DNA of 64,000 nt from Micromussa lordhowensis (Eukaryota > Cnidaria > Anthozoa > Scleractinia > Lobophylliidae), in the NCBI GenBank assembly GCA_964020085.1, contig OZ026601.1:12937959-13001958 (forward strand), read 5' to 3'. Positions 1 through 12,788 of the stretch are shown piece after piece (the first letter of the stretch is position 1; every line of letters begins with the position of its first letter). The notes beneath the pieces are model-generated. The model worked only from the letters and a program-made list of their open reading frames with translations, was not told where the DNA came from and did no database searches. The position numbers and the translations under genes are program-made.

Positions 1-1955
1 ATGATTCAACGCTTTTAGGCAACAAAGCCGGAATATCTGTTTGTAGCAACCGCTTATTTGTTGTTAACATGGCTGGCCACAGGGAGCACACGATCTTGCT
101 GAGTAGGAAAAGAGTAAACGAAAGAATGAAAAGAATGAATAGTTTACCTTTGTCTCCTGTTGAAACATGATCGTACCGTTACCCCGGTACCATACGCGTC
201 GAGCTCCCCTTCATCTGCCCCACATGTTTTTTTGACACGACAAATCTTTGCAAAATCCTTCCCCTCCTCCCAGTTATTATCGCGGAATCTTGCTAAAACG
301 CTTCAAGTACTGGCTCGCGACATTTTATTGTAGTGCGGAGATCGGGCGATTTCGTAACCGCAAGAAACACTGCGAACCGGGAGAGGGGTTTGTAAAGAAA
401 AACATGTGTGGGAGATGGAGGGGAGCTCCAGCGCGCGCTGGATGACGCGTTTTGTACCGGGGTAACAATACGATCATGTTGCGAGCGAACGAACGTGCCA
501 GTACATCTAATCGGTAACAAATTACAACATAGGGGTATTCAACCACTTTTTGTGCAAAACGCACAAGAATCAATATGTTAGACTGCTTTCCATGTACTCT
601 CTTCGATCGATGAGAGCAGGGATGAAAGCTATCGGTAGCTTATCGGTCCATAATATCCGACCAAAACACTCTTGTGGCAAAGCAATAAGAACAACAGTCA
701 GAGGACTCATCTGATGCTAACAGAAGTTAGTAGGTCAAAGGCGCCTGCCGTAACTATTAAAGCTTTTAAAACCAGACGTGTAGAAGTAAACCAGTTGTAA
801 TGACGCGCGAAACGGTTCAACGTTGTATTTTGCTGTTGATGATGTTTATCTACGTAAATTGCCACAACAGCAAGCAAAGTTTTGATTTTTAACCACGCAT
901 CTGTTTTATAGTTTGAAGCCGAACCCGGGGAAAGGACTGCGATGTAAAAAGGACGAGGGGTGCTCGTCCTTTTAGGGATTAAAAAGCGGATCCGTTTCAC
1001 GTCAGGCTACTAAGTATTTTAGAATTAATTTTTCCACGTAGATTTTGTAATGCTGCTCGACTAGCTTCAGCATATTTCAAGATCAAGCTTTGGTTTTGTA
1101 CTGGCGACTTTTGTGTTACTTCTTCGGCCACAACTCACAATAATTAGCTAATACTTATAAGTTGTAACTTTACTTTGCTTTGTAATTTGCTTGCTTTCCA
1201 AGCCTTTAAATCAACATTTTATTATATCGTTTGTGCGAGCCCGATTTTTTATCAAGCAGTTGTATCTGACAATCATTTCCAATTTCAGCGTTTTGCACTA
1301 TCAAGTTAACTTGCTGTGGTACCCATCTTCACTTTAATGCACAGGTGTGGGATAAATTGATGGGTTCTTAGCCAATTAGAGAGCAGAAATTGTTGCTTGT
1401 ATGTTACTACAAAAGTAATTGAATTTAGACTAAATGGCAGTTGAACAATTATCCTCATAAACGAAAACAAAATTTGACAACAATGTACAAAATATTGAAG
1501 CATTATCCCGTCTAAAAAAATCGTCGTAAAAATGCAAAGAGGTAGTTGTCGCTAGCAGGACCTAAATACCCTAGCCTCTTCTTGGCTGGTCAGGTATTCT
1601 TAAAGAATTATTCCATTTTGAACTCCAAAAAGTTGCGACTTATTTGCAAGAAGAGAGAGGAAGAAGACGTTTTTGTTCAGCGAATTCTTTTATTCTTCCC
1701 CAAGAAGCTGCAAGGTGACACAGCACCGCTGATTGACAGTAACGCTTGTCCCATTGTTTAAATGCAATGATTCAGTGATCGATTAGGCAAACAGAAAATT
1801 TGTTGAGGAAGATTGAGTTCATGGGTACCTTTAATTCAATGTATGATATGCTCTATGACTGACGTATTAATCAGCCAATAACCTGCTTATTGACCTGTTA
1901 CTAACCCAGAGAGACAAACAGTGTGATGAGCATGTCACATTACATTCTCCAATAC
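1..1955. other. Non-coding stretch, probably NOP2 intron
   Basis: I see no convincing coding exon here. The next NOP2 exons, which should carry the second catalytic cysteine and the C-terminus, were not found on the minus strand, so this is probably intron with the gene continuing left of the window. The one structured item is the inverted repeat at 164-480. Confidence 0.45.
164..480. repeat. Inverted-repeat (fold-back) element
   Basis: Two arms of about 70-85 bp, at 164-234 and 396-480, are imperfect reverse complements. Shared blocks include the ATGATCGTA / TACGATCAT ends, the GTTACCCCGGTAC block, GAGCTCCCCT and CCACATGTTTTTT. The spacer is about 160 bp. This looks like a fold-back MITE. 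No coding capacity is seen and no clear target duplication was found. Confidence 0.6.
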
Positions 1956-2045
1956 CTTGTTGATTTTGACCGACTGATCCTTTGATATAACTCCTGTTCC
2001 ACTGCATGGAGCATCAAGAAGAACACGATCAAAACCTGCCATCAC
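1956..2045 (-). CDS. NOP2: NOP2 exon: catalytic motif IV
   Basis: This 90-nt, phase 0/0 exon encodes [20 protein letters not shown] and then [10 protein letters not shown]. It includes the PC cysteine of motif IV, used for product release in m5C methyltransferases. The acceptor is TTGAAG and the donor AAG|GTATTG. It is the last exon visible before the left window edge. Confidence 0.95.
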
Positions 2046-5000
2046 CTTCAAGGTAAAGTAAGTCTTTAACCATAAGGAATGAACAACAAATAAATTCATG
2101 GGGTGGGTCGGTGGTGGAGGTGGGTGGAAGGCTGCAAACTTTGCAGACCACAAATAATATAACATACCAAAGCCACACATGGAAGATATTACATGGCCGC
2201 ACGGAGACACGACATTTCTAAACGACAAGATAAATTTCCCAAGCAGCCAAGTAATGCTTTATTCATTATACAAAGACCAATGAAATACCAAACCATTTCG
2301 TGACTTATTATGTAGCCATACCAACAATGTTTTCCTTTTCACGTCTGAAGACACCATGTTATTTTCAGTGTGGAGATATTATTCCCGCGAAAGCTCACCT
2401 GTTAGGTTAAGGTAAAGCTTCAGAGACACAGGAAGGAATCCTGAAATCTAAATGCGTGTTCTCAATTTGATGTATGGCTTGTAGAACGGAATCTCGGAAT
2501 CTTGACTTTTAGAATGAGATTAATACACAGCATCCTATCTTGAAATTAGCAACACAAAGATTTTCGAAATTGTAATTTCGCAAAGACTTGCGAAAAATCG
2601 GCAATTTTTGCCAATTTTGTTAAATCTGCATGGCTATGCTCTGTATAGAATAAGCACTACATAGAAGTCAAAATGTGTCAATTTCGAAACAAAGTGGCGA
2701 AAGATCGTTGACTCAGTGAAATGTTGTAAATCTTGTTAGTGTAAACTTTGTACAATTTCTAACTGAAACGAAACATTGCTAAAAGCACCTTTGTAATAAG
2801 TTCGATACTGGAGATAAAGTCTCATCAGGTTTTGGTTTATTCGAAGAATGGCATGTATAAAATCTAATCTGGGTTAGTGCATACTGAGGCCGTGTTCTAT
2901 TGGGATCAATCGTTTCTGGTTGGTTGGGTTGGTTGGGATATTTCGTGTTCTATTTGGGATAAACCGTTTTTGGTTGGTTTGGTTGTTCAACCTTTTCAAT
3001 CGGCCTCAAACCAGGTTGAAACGGTTGAAAAAGCACTTGCGTGATTATGTCGCGTGATTGTCCCCCACGCAAGGAGCTACCCCAGGAGTTACAGCGTTTC
3101 AACCGAAAACGGTTGGAAAGCGTTCTATTGATAAACGTCAACCGTATCAACCCAAACCGGTTGTGGTTGAAACGGTTGATCCCAATAGAACACAACCTAA
3201 AAGTCACCTGCCCAGATAGCAAATGTCATCAAAACAAGTTCCAGCATGTGTAAATGAAACAAAAGCTGTTAACTCGCTAGATTTGTTGAAATTTCAAACC
3301 AAACAACTCCAAATAAAACGTTTCCATGACGTTAGGTAGTAGAACTAGCAGTCTACACATTGTACCTTGGGAAATGCTCTGCCATCATAATTACAAACCA
3401 CAGTGTTTCTTATTCCTGCACAAAGAAAGAGACAACATGATGTCAGATATTTTGTAGAATAAAAAAATGGTAAGAAAACTAGTTAACAGCAATTGGCAAT
3501 AAATGCTACACATGATTGACAAGATACATCAGACAGGTTGTGTGTGCAGCTTTTTGTGTAATAAAATGTCACACAGCCTATGGAATTTACGCAAGTCACC
3601 GGCAACCCCCAACCCCACAGCATAATCAGCCAACATAACTTGCCATCTCTCCGAATTTTCACTCTGTCCCTCCCTCTCCATGGCCATATAAGTGAGGTAG
3701 ATAAAGGCATTATATATTGTTGAGCAAAATATCGTGATTTGTCGGTGGCGAGCAGATCAATTATTTGCCTAAGCAAAAGGCTGAGGCAAATAATTGATCT
3801 GTGAGACACTCACAAATCTCGATATTTTGCGATAATCGAGTTAAATAATTGTTTTATCATTCGATAACCAAGTTTGTTCTCATATTTAAATCACTCTCTC
3901 ACAGCTCAGGGAAGCGACCTACCATTTTTCACACAAGAGCATGGTTTCAAATACGCATGCGCAGAATATTATTTGCAGGAGGTTATTTGCAGGTCACGTG
4001 GTGGGTTCTCGGCCAATGAAAAGGAAGGGAAAACTGAATCGAATGATAATGTAAATTATTAATACTCTGACGCAAAACTCGCCTAATCTGTGAATATTAG
4101 CTACCAAGGCTTTTGTTCTCTCCTTTTTAGCATCGTTTGCAACCACAAGTCCAGTATTCTTTAGGAGTGAAGCTGCAAGAAATGTATCATTCAAATCTTT
4201 GAATCAAGAAAGCATTCCTAATATGCTTTACACAAACAAACGCTTCGAGAATGAAGGCACTATCTTCGCATATATTCTCTTTATTTATTTACACAATTCT
4301 CTCAGTAAGATCAGAGCATATTTATTTATTAACCGGCCACCTCTATTAACCGGTCACCTCTATTAAGCAGACGCGGCCACCCTTTGGTTGTCCCGATGAG
4401 GATTATCTATTGCCTTTTCCACCCAAATTTAATAAGTAATTTGGATTTGTTTTGGAAAAGGCGACGACAAGTAGTGTTTTTTGACAAGCGAATCAGGAAA
4501 ACAGTGATACATAGTCCTTGTGATGTTTTCTTCAGCTGTATAATTATGTATATCTACTGATAATGTACATGCCGGATAAATTACTCGATTCTGACTGGCT
4601 GAGAGCAGTGCAGTTGAAGAGTAACACCAGTGCAAATTACAAATTAATGAAAACGTTCTTCCACGACTCCATGTGCATGACTCCATTAAGCACGCAACGT
4701 AGAGGGAGTTGACAGTTCAGATTTATACCTTAGTGAGAGCATTTGGTCAAAAGCCTTCAGAATGGCACAAATTATCAAAGGCGTTAAATTGAACAAACAA
4801 TCGTATACAGCAGTTGGTTTTTAAGAAACCATACAAAGCAACATTTGAACAAGAATTCGTGATATTTCAAACAGAGGTTCATATTTTACACGTATGTTTA
4901 TAGGATGAACAATAAGAAATAAATTGTTCTCCCGTTAGATACGCTACTCTTAAAATGGATATAAAAGTTCAAAAGAAGTAAAAAAAAACTGGTAACGCAG

Positions 5001-8000
5001 AAAAATGTAAAAAAAGTGTCCTCTTTTTCACAAGATGACCCTTTTTCTACATTTTGTTTCCTTAACAGTTTTCTATTCTTAAAATGGATATAAACGTTCA
5101 AAAGAAGTTAAAAACTGGTAACGCAGAAAAATGTAAAAAAGTGTTCTCTCTTTTTCACAAGACACTTTTTCTACATTTTGCTTCCTTAACAGTTTTCTAT
5201 TCTTAAAATGGATATAAACGTTCAAAGTAAAAAAACTGGTAACGCAGAAAAATGTAAAAAAGTGTTCTCTCTTTTTCACAAGATGACACTTTTTCTATAT
5301 TTTGCTTCCTTAACAGTTTTCTATTTTTTTTCTTTTGAATTTTTATAATTATTGTACACATATGACAGGGTCGTCAAATGTATTATCTCCAGCCAATTTT
5401 TCATGGGTTTGTTCAGGAATCTGTCATTAAATTCCACTACACTCCTTTCAAAAGAACATGACATGAACATGACAAAGTGGATGCAGCAGAAAAATTAACA
5501 GAACACCAGGCCCCAGTTGTTCAAAGGCTATCCACCAGATAAATCACTATCCAGCGGATAACTGTTAACAAAACAAACCGCGCTATCCACTGGATAGTGA
5601 TTTATCCAGTGGATAGCATTATCCACCTTTCAAACAACCCGGGCCAGTTGATCTATATAGTCTTCTTAGTGCTTTCAAAGTATTTTTTAAAAAGCGCTGA
5701 TTGATTCACATAAAATTATTCATCACGCAGCCACTCTGGAAATTTTTTTTCTGATTATTGCAATATATTCTGATGTTAATGAGTGACAGCAATTATCAGT
5801 GATATGGTCATTCAGTACTATTTTACCTATGTATGTTGTTTTTCCACCTGGGGCTGCACACATATCCAAGATACGCTCGTTTTCCTGTGGAGCCAAAGCC
5901 ATGACTGGGAGCATGGAAGAAGCCCCTTGCAACATGTAGTGCCCTGCAAGGTATTCTGGGGTGGCTCCTGGTGAGTAAATAAGTATCCACGTCAGTTACT
6001 ATATAAGTTGTGTAGGTAAATAAGTACATGGTAGGTAGGTATGTGCATACTTAATATTCACTTTAGTAAATTTGGTCACGCTAATTACTTGGCACCTTTG
6101 TTTGCCTCGAGGTGGTGCAGCCTAGTACTTGGGTAAATCCTTTAAATAAAGCGTCAATAGCCCAGTTTGTGTAACTAAAACAGATAAAGCAGGAAGCTGG
6201 ATCTTTTTGGTTGCACATGCCATAACAACACTAAAGATATCTCCTCAGTAGAGTTATTGATACTGCTTCTGTTTGTATAGTCTAAGAACTTGCACCCTCC
6301 CCGATGCTTGTGATGACACAACCTGCCTGACCAATTTGATACATTTTACCAGACTTCAAAAGGATAAACGCACGTAACTGAATCACCTTTGTATTTTGTT
6401 GATTTAACCCCTTGACTACCGAGCCATCACCAAAAAAATGCTGTTTTTAACCGCGAAATCAGTTTTTGGGCTGTCATGACGCTAAACTGGCCTTAGTTTT
6501 GCTAACAAAGCAGTTTTTTGACTTGAGAGAGAGAGTTTCTTAAGATTAGGCACAAAAATGTAGAATATTTTCATTTGGTGCATGCGCGTAACCCAATTTT
6601 TTTCTCCTTTTTTTGCCATTACCGTCCCAAATTTCTTTCTTGCCCTTTTCTTTTCGTTTCGTTTCTCCCGGCCCCTTTACTCTCGCTACCTTCTGCCTGT
6701 CATATTCTTTCTGGCTCTTTTTCATAAAAAGTTTGGTGTTAATTATGGGCAAAGCCTGGAAATGGGACCTTGATCAATCATAGGTAAAAGGGGTCATTTT
6801 ACCACCATTTTTGCACCAAATGTGATAACGTTGTTTTCACATATGCTACGCCAGAATGTTCTTGTTATCGAAAAATAACTGTTGGGCCGATAGATCTATC
6901 CAAGCTCTCTTTTCTGGTTATCAAGAACGTCTGGTGACATTTAACTCGATGACGTCACAAGTGGTACAAAGACCACGACCATTAACTATGCGTATATGCG
7001 TAATTGGTACTCAAAGGGTTAAGAGTTCTAAGGAGTTAGTACACGTACATGGTAGTAAAGAACTTTATCCTGATCAAGCACATTTTCCCCCTCTCGTTCC
7101 CCCCTCTCCCCGCCCCCCAATAATGCTACTGGCATCCATGTACCATGTGTTCGATATTTACCGTCAGGCATGTTTTAGTGTGTTGGATTTGCCCAACAAC
7201 ACAACCTAATCATCCGAGCAAAAGGCTCCTCTGCATGCACTCGGCTACTGTCCACTACAAATCCCGCCCCTGGTTAGTATTGTACTCTGATTACTTACCA
7301 ATTGGAACAGATGAGTCATAGACAACCAGTCCAACTTTTGACCATTTACCAATAGGATCTAAATTTACTCCACGGTTAATAAGGGCCTGCAGTAATATCG
7401 AAAAGGAAAAAAATCAGAATTTTGGTACAATTACACATACTTCACATGCAGGAAGAAGGAAATGTCAAAACTCCTTGCAACTAAGGAGCTTTGAAAATGA
7501 AGAAACTTCAATCATGGACAAAAGTCTTCTGAAAAATTTGCACTGTTAGTGCTTTTGCGAACACGCCAGATGCGAATACAACTTCACCTACCTAACCCCG
7601 CCCCCCCCCCCAACCCCACATACAATGTTGAAAACTAGTACCTGCAATTTCACCTGATTTTCAAGATTGTATTGGGTGGGGAGGGGGACGGCAACATGTT
7701 TTTAAAAGGATAGCAGCGCTTTTTTCAGCCTTCAGTTGTAAACTGAACACAGATAATTTGTTACATTACATGAGTGTCCCAAGGACTTTAGTCCATGATT
7801 GTCTGATTTTCACGTCTCGTGGAAAAAGGCACAATTAGGATGTTTTTTAGCCCTAAATGCATTTAGAACCCGAGAATGGTAGCATCTGAGATTGGAAAGG
7901 CATTTCTAAGAGATTTTACACCGCTTTTTGGTATTTTGCAATGGTTTTGGACCCACTGGGAAAGGTGCTGATCTCAAATAATGTAGAAACTTTTGTATGT

Positions 8001-11000
8001 GATGGCAGTGATATCGGTGTCGCTTGATTTGGATATGTAACAAATTGTTTACATTGCAATGTACAGTTTTGCAGGTACTTCAAGTATTTAAACAACAAAT
8101 TTTATATTGAAGTCAATTTTAGTGATCACCTTGACAGTTATTACGACAACCAACATACTTTGAATAAAAGCAAGAAACAAAATTGTTGAAAATATACCAA
8201 TCACAACCCACAGAAGTGTTTTTTTTAACCCATTGAAGTAAACTTCTGTTAATGAGAGGTCTGCTAAAATGATTGAAGGCAGTGAAACACAAAACCGTTG
8301 ATTAAACAGAGTTTGTGTGTTATTAAAAAGCACAGTAACAACTTTGTGTTCCCTAGCCAGGCTCCACCCTCCCAAAGTACCTGTTGAAATACCCTCTGAT
8401 AACAAGTGGCAGTCTGGTTTATACACCTGATTGAAAATACATTGTTTGAAGAAATGTACAAAACATAAACAATGCGACTTATAGAATAATGGGAAGACTG
8501 AGAAAGCGTGTGTATGATCATGAATATTCAAGATTGTTTCCTCAAGGCACGTCGACTGCCTGAAGTGGTGATTTAGAAAACTTTGGAAACTGCCAATGCC
8601 TTCCTCAAGGTAGCAAAGTTAGAAAACCAAACAAAATTTGAATGTGAAGACCATTCAGAGATGCCCAAGTTTACAACAGCTACTAAACACGAACCATAAA
8701 GAACAGGCTCAGCCTGCAACTGGCTGTTCATTTAGTGAAAAGCAACTCTGGTTGTCGCAGCCATCACTTAACTGCACACATGCGTGCGTATTTTACTCAG
8801 ACATTGCAAGCAAAGCTGCATTTTCTTCAATATCATAACCAAGATAAAGTATAAAGCCTTCAGAGTTTAAGCATGATCTCGCATTTTCGCATTATGTAGT
8901 GCACGAGATTCCAAATTAGAATTAGTTCTCAAGTTTCCCAGAAAAGAACTGGATCATATTGTTTATGGTTTATACCTTTTTCTTGACAACATTTCTTCAA
9001 TGAGGTGTATATTCAATTAGGGACATCATCAAAAGCTGTAAAAAAAGTAAATTTGACCGACCTGAGCAAGATCTCTTCTTCTTGTCTTAAATGTATTTGT
9101 TCTGATAGTTACTGGCCTCTGAACTTCGTTTGCCTCGAGGAATTCAAGCAACTTAAAAAAAACATGACAATTACAAATAATGACCTCTTATCATTTCTGC
9201 TGGTGTCTGCAATCACAGCACAGTGGAACTTTACCTTACGGTCAACTCGTTAAAACTGTCGCCTTGTTATCAAGGTCAATTATTTCGTCCAGGCAAAACA
9301 GCCATACATTTTCTTGAAAGAAAACCCCATCAATGCGGCCAATGGCCACATTCTGAAATCTCAACCTGTGTAATCCTTTTTTAACTTTACCCCTTTAAAA
9401 CGTCTGAGACCTAAGAACCCCTCCAAGTCAAAAACTAAGACCTAGAAAATTCACTAGGTCTCAATTTGCTTAACCTTTTGCTGAGCCAAAAGAATGAAAC
9501 AATCACCACAAGGACTTATTTTCTACGCATTGTCAGAAGATCCAAGACCCCTTCTGAATCTAAAAAAAAAAAAGGTTTTGTTGAATCAACAAACCAAAAA
9601 TTGTTTGGTTTTGGTGAATGGGATTTCAGTAGTTCCGGTTCAGATAGCCGGCTGAGCTAAATAGTGCACACGACGCAAAACAACCAGCATGAATTTTATC
9701 GGAAAAAGTGAAATGTTAGATCATACAGCAGTACTTCCGTTTACTCTATTTTTTACACCAGTAAAGCCATTAAAATTTACTCCAAGTATAGACAGGTTTA
9801 GCATGACGTTTACGGTAGACGGAAAACGCGCAAAAAAATTACCTCAGTGATTATCTCTGATTTTGTGTTCAGTTTCCTCTAAATCAGCCAAAAACTTATC
9901 ACTGTACAAACAGTAAAGACAGAGGGCAAAAGTCATTTTTGCAGTTTATAATTTGCCATAAGCGTCATGCTCAACCTAAGAAGTATATAACCTAGAGTAT
10001 ATATACATGTAAGTAAAACAGTCAAACCATACCTCATTCAATGGGAAAAGATCCATAAATTTCTCCATAAGGAATTTGCCATAACTGTAATATTTACAAA
10101 GGTCGTTTAAAAGCAAATCCAGGTACTCCTGTCGTGATCTGACCAACAAAAGAGTAAATAACTCAAATTAAACTCAATTTAACTCAAGTTAATTGGAGCA
10201 TTTTGGAATTTCCGAAGGCAGGGGGAGGGGGGTTTAAAATGTTCATGCCGCCTGTGGTAGAGTACACTGTATGGGTATTTTCTGGAATCGCCTATCACCA
10301 GAGGGGCATATTAGCTGGAGGGCTTATAAGTGGCAGTTATTAAAAAGTTCCAAGATTTAGCTCCAATGTGCTAATAGAGGAAGGCAATTAAGAGAAACAA
10401 ACAAAATTTTCAAATAGAATGGCAATTCAAATGAGGTTATTCAGTTTTTAAAACTTAAGCTACATGTATAAATTACATGAGGATTCCAAGATTACACATA
10501 GTTAAATAAACAAATGAATGTCTCAAACAGTTTAGAAACTTGTTTCTTCTCAAATAGTATTCGACTTGCACCAATTTGGTTCATACTTTTTATCAGAGAA
10601 CTACATGTACCTCAACAACATCCCAAATTGCAAAGTTGAGTTAAAGCAAAAATTATAGGATAAGGTTTCCTTCTTGGTGCAGAGTAAATTATTGGGATGG
10701 TTAAGGGGGCTGCCATCTGCTAATTAAAGTACCAACACACTACGGCATGAATGCACTTAGGTGTAAGCTTGAAAGCTTTACCAACAGATCTGAAGTGATA
10801 GTGAAAATGATACAACTTGTGGAATGATGCAAGAGGGAACTTCTTTAAGCGGCTGTCAGTATCAAGACTACAATAGTTCTTCTCAGAACCAAACTAAGTT
10901 CAGAAAAGAATAAAAGGATAAATTCTAAATGGAAGGTAACAAACGCAATTTTATGTCAAAAATTGGAGGCACTGAGAAAGTATGCTCTTGCTACCAGTTG

Positions 11001-12749
11001 CAAAATAGAAAAGTGATAACTAAAGGCACAAAATTATTGCAAGTTCACTGTGTAATTCGCGATCCCATGCCCCCGCATTCACACTCATTGCTTATGTGCA
11101 TCCTTACTGTGCACTCAATTTACAGGCCACATCATGCATCAAGTGCAGAGTTTCTTATACCAACTTCAGCTTCAAAATCAGTGTATTTTCCACATGTTTT
11201 ATATCTGGAATGAAGTCAGTGGCCCCACTTTCTCTTACATTTCTGAAACAAGTAACTGAAAACTGAAAACAGTATACATGTACATGTAAGTTTGACAAAA
11301 ATCCACGTAATTACAAGAACAGAGGATTTTTGCACAAACTTTGTTAATCATCAAACACATTCTAGTTACAGGTACCTGCCAGGTTCACGCGCAGTGCTAA
11401 AGTTGTTGAGGGCCTGAATGTTGTCTCTGATTCTCTGATTAATCAAAGTTAAATCTGTGTGTTCATTTGCTAGGAAAAAAAGAAATTGTTATGAATAAAA
11501 CAATAATCTGAGCAAAAGAATGGAATGACAAGTCCAAGCCACATGCTTAGGATTCATCAATGGCAATTATTTCATGGATTTTTATTTCACTATAAATCCT
11601 AACAGTATAGAACATAAACATCTTATCACTGAGCTTGTACATCCCCATTCCCAAGGCCAGCATTAAAAGTGTATTATTTTATTGTTTATTACAAATTTTC
11701 ATTAATTCATCATGTCCAATAATTGCCTTTTCTGAAAAATTAGACGATTTTTCATTTACGCTGCTAAAAATCAAAGAAATCAGTAAAATCTATTGTAAAA
11801 AGCGTGACTCAAAGTGTGATCAAAGCATATTAAATAAATATGTTTAAGTTATATATTTTGAAAGGAGCCACATACTATACTTTCTCTTAGAAATAATTGT
11901 ACCTGTACATACCAGATGAAAATTGTGGATGAAAAGCTTGATTGGTTCCTACTTCAGTTTTAAAGTTACACGTAAGAATAAAAGGAAAATTCTATGAGAG
12001 GTTTCATTGTATGCTCTCTGAAGTGCATTCATAGATTCTCTCTATCGTCATTCTTTCATAACTAGACCAGACATGATTGCTAAAATTTTGAGGACCTGGT
12101 AAAAAGATCACATGGCTATATAGTTATACAGGTGTTTGTTTTTTGTTTCGATTTTTGTGACATGCTGGTGATAGGTCTCTCTGTGGCAATTCATACAACT
12201 GATAACGCCTTATGTATGTCTCTATTGGTTTCTAACTGTTAATAAATATGAACAATACCTTCTCTCTGAATTTGCTGCCCGCTTGGAAGCACAAACACTT
12301 CAGTTTCAGCGATGTTAGTTTTTAGCTCTTGTTCTGCTAAAGCCCTAGTGGAGGAAATTTACTTGTGATTAGATGATTTATGCAAGACGCTTATGAAGCG
12401 CAATGGCTTCGTCACTTTTTAGACTCTGTTTATAACATGGCAGTAGGTTGCCACCATTCCACATATGAAAGATGTTGAATAATTTCAACATTGTTTGTTA
12501 CTTGTGAAACAAAAGCAAATCCCTCAGCTGCGAAAGCTGAGGAGGGAATTCGGGCTTAAGTCTACAGTCTCGGACTTCAACTTCAGAATTTACACACCAG
12601 TATAGATGAGGATGTAAGTACTGGGATGCTCGCCAACTTTATTGATTTTATCAGTCTTGAATCTATCAAGACATCCCATAAGCTCAAAATGTAGAAACAG
12701 ACTTCCACTTTGTCATCTATCACTAAGTTAGCACCGTGCATGAGTAGTA

Positions 12750-12788
<39 letters not shown>

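Noticed and set aside
4898..5279. Minus-strand frames with repeated [11 protein letters not shown] segments
   Set aside because: Produced by the three-copy intronic tandem repeat between NOP2 exons.
7575..7620. Poly-C and purine/pyrimidine patches as regulatory elements
   Set aside because: Simple low-complexity runs in an intron with no further support.
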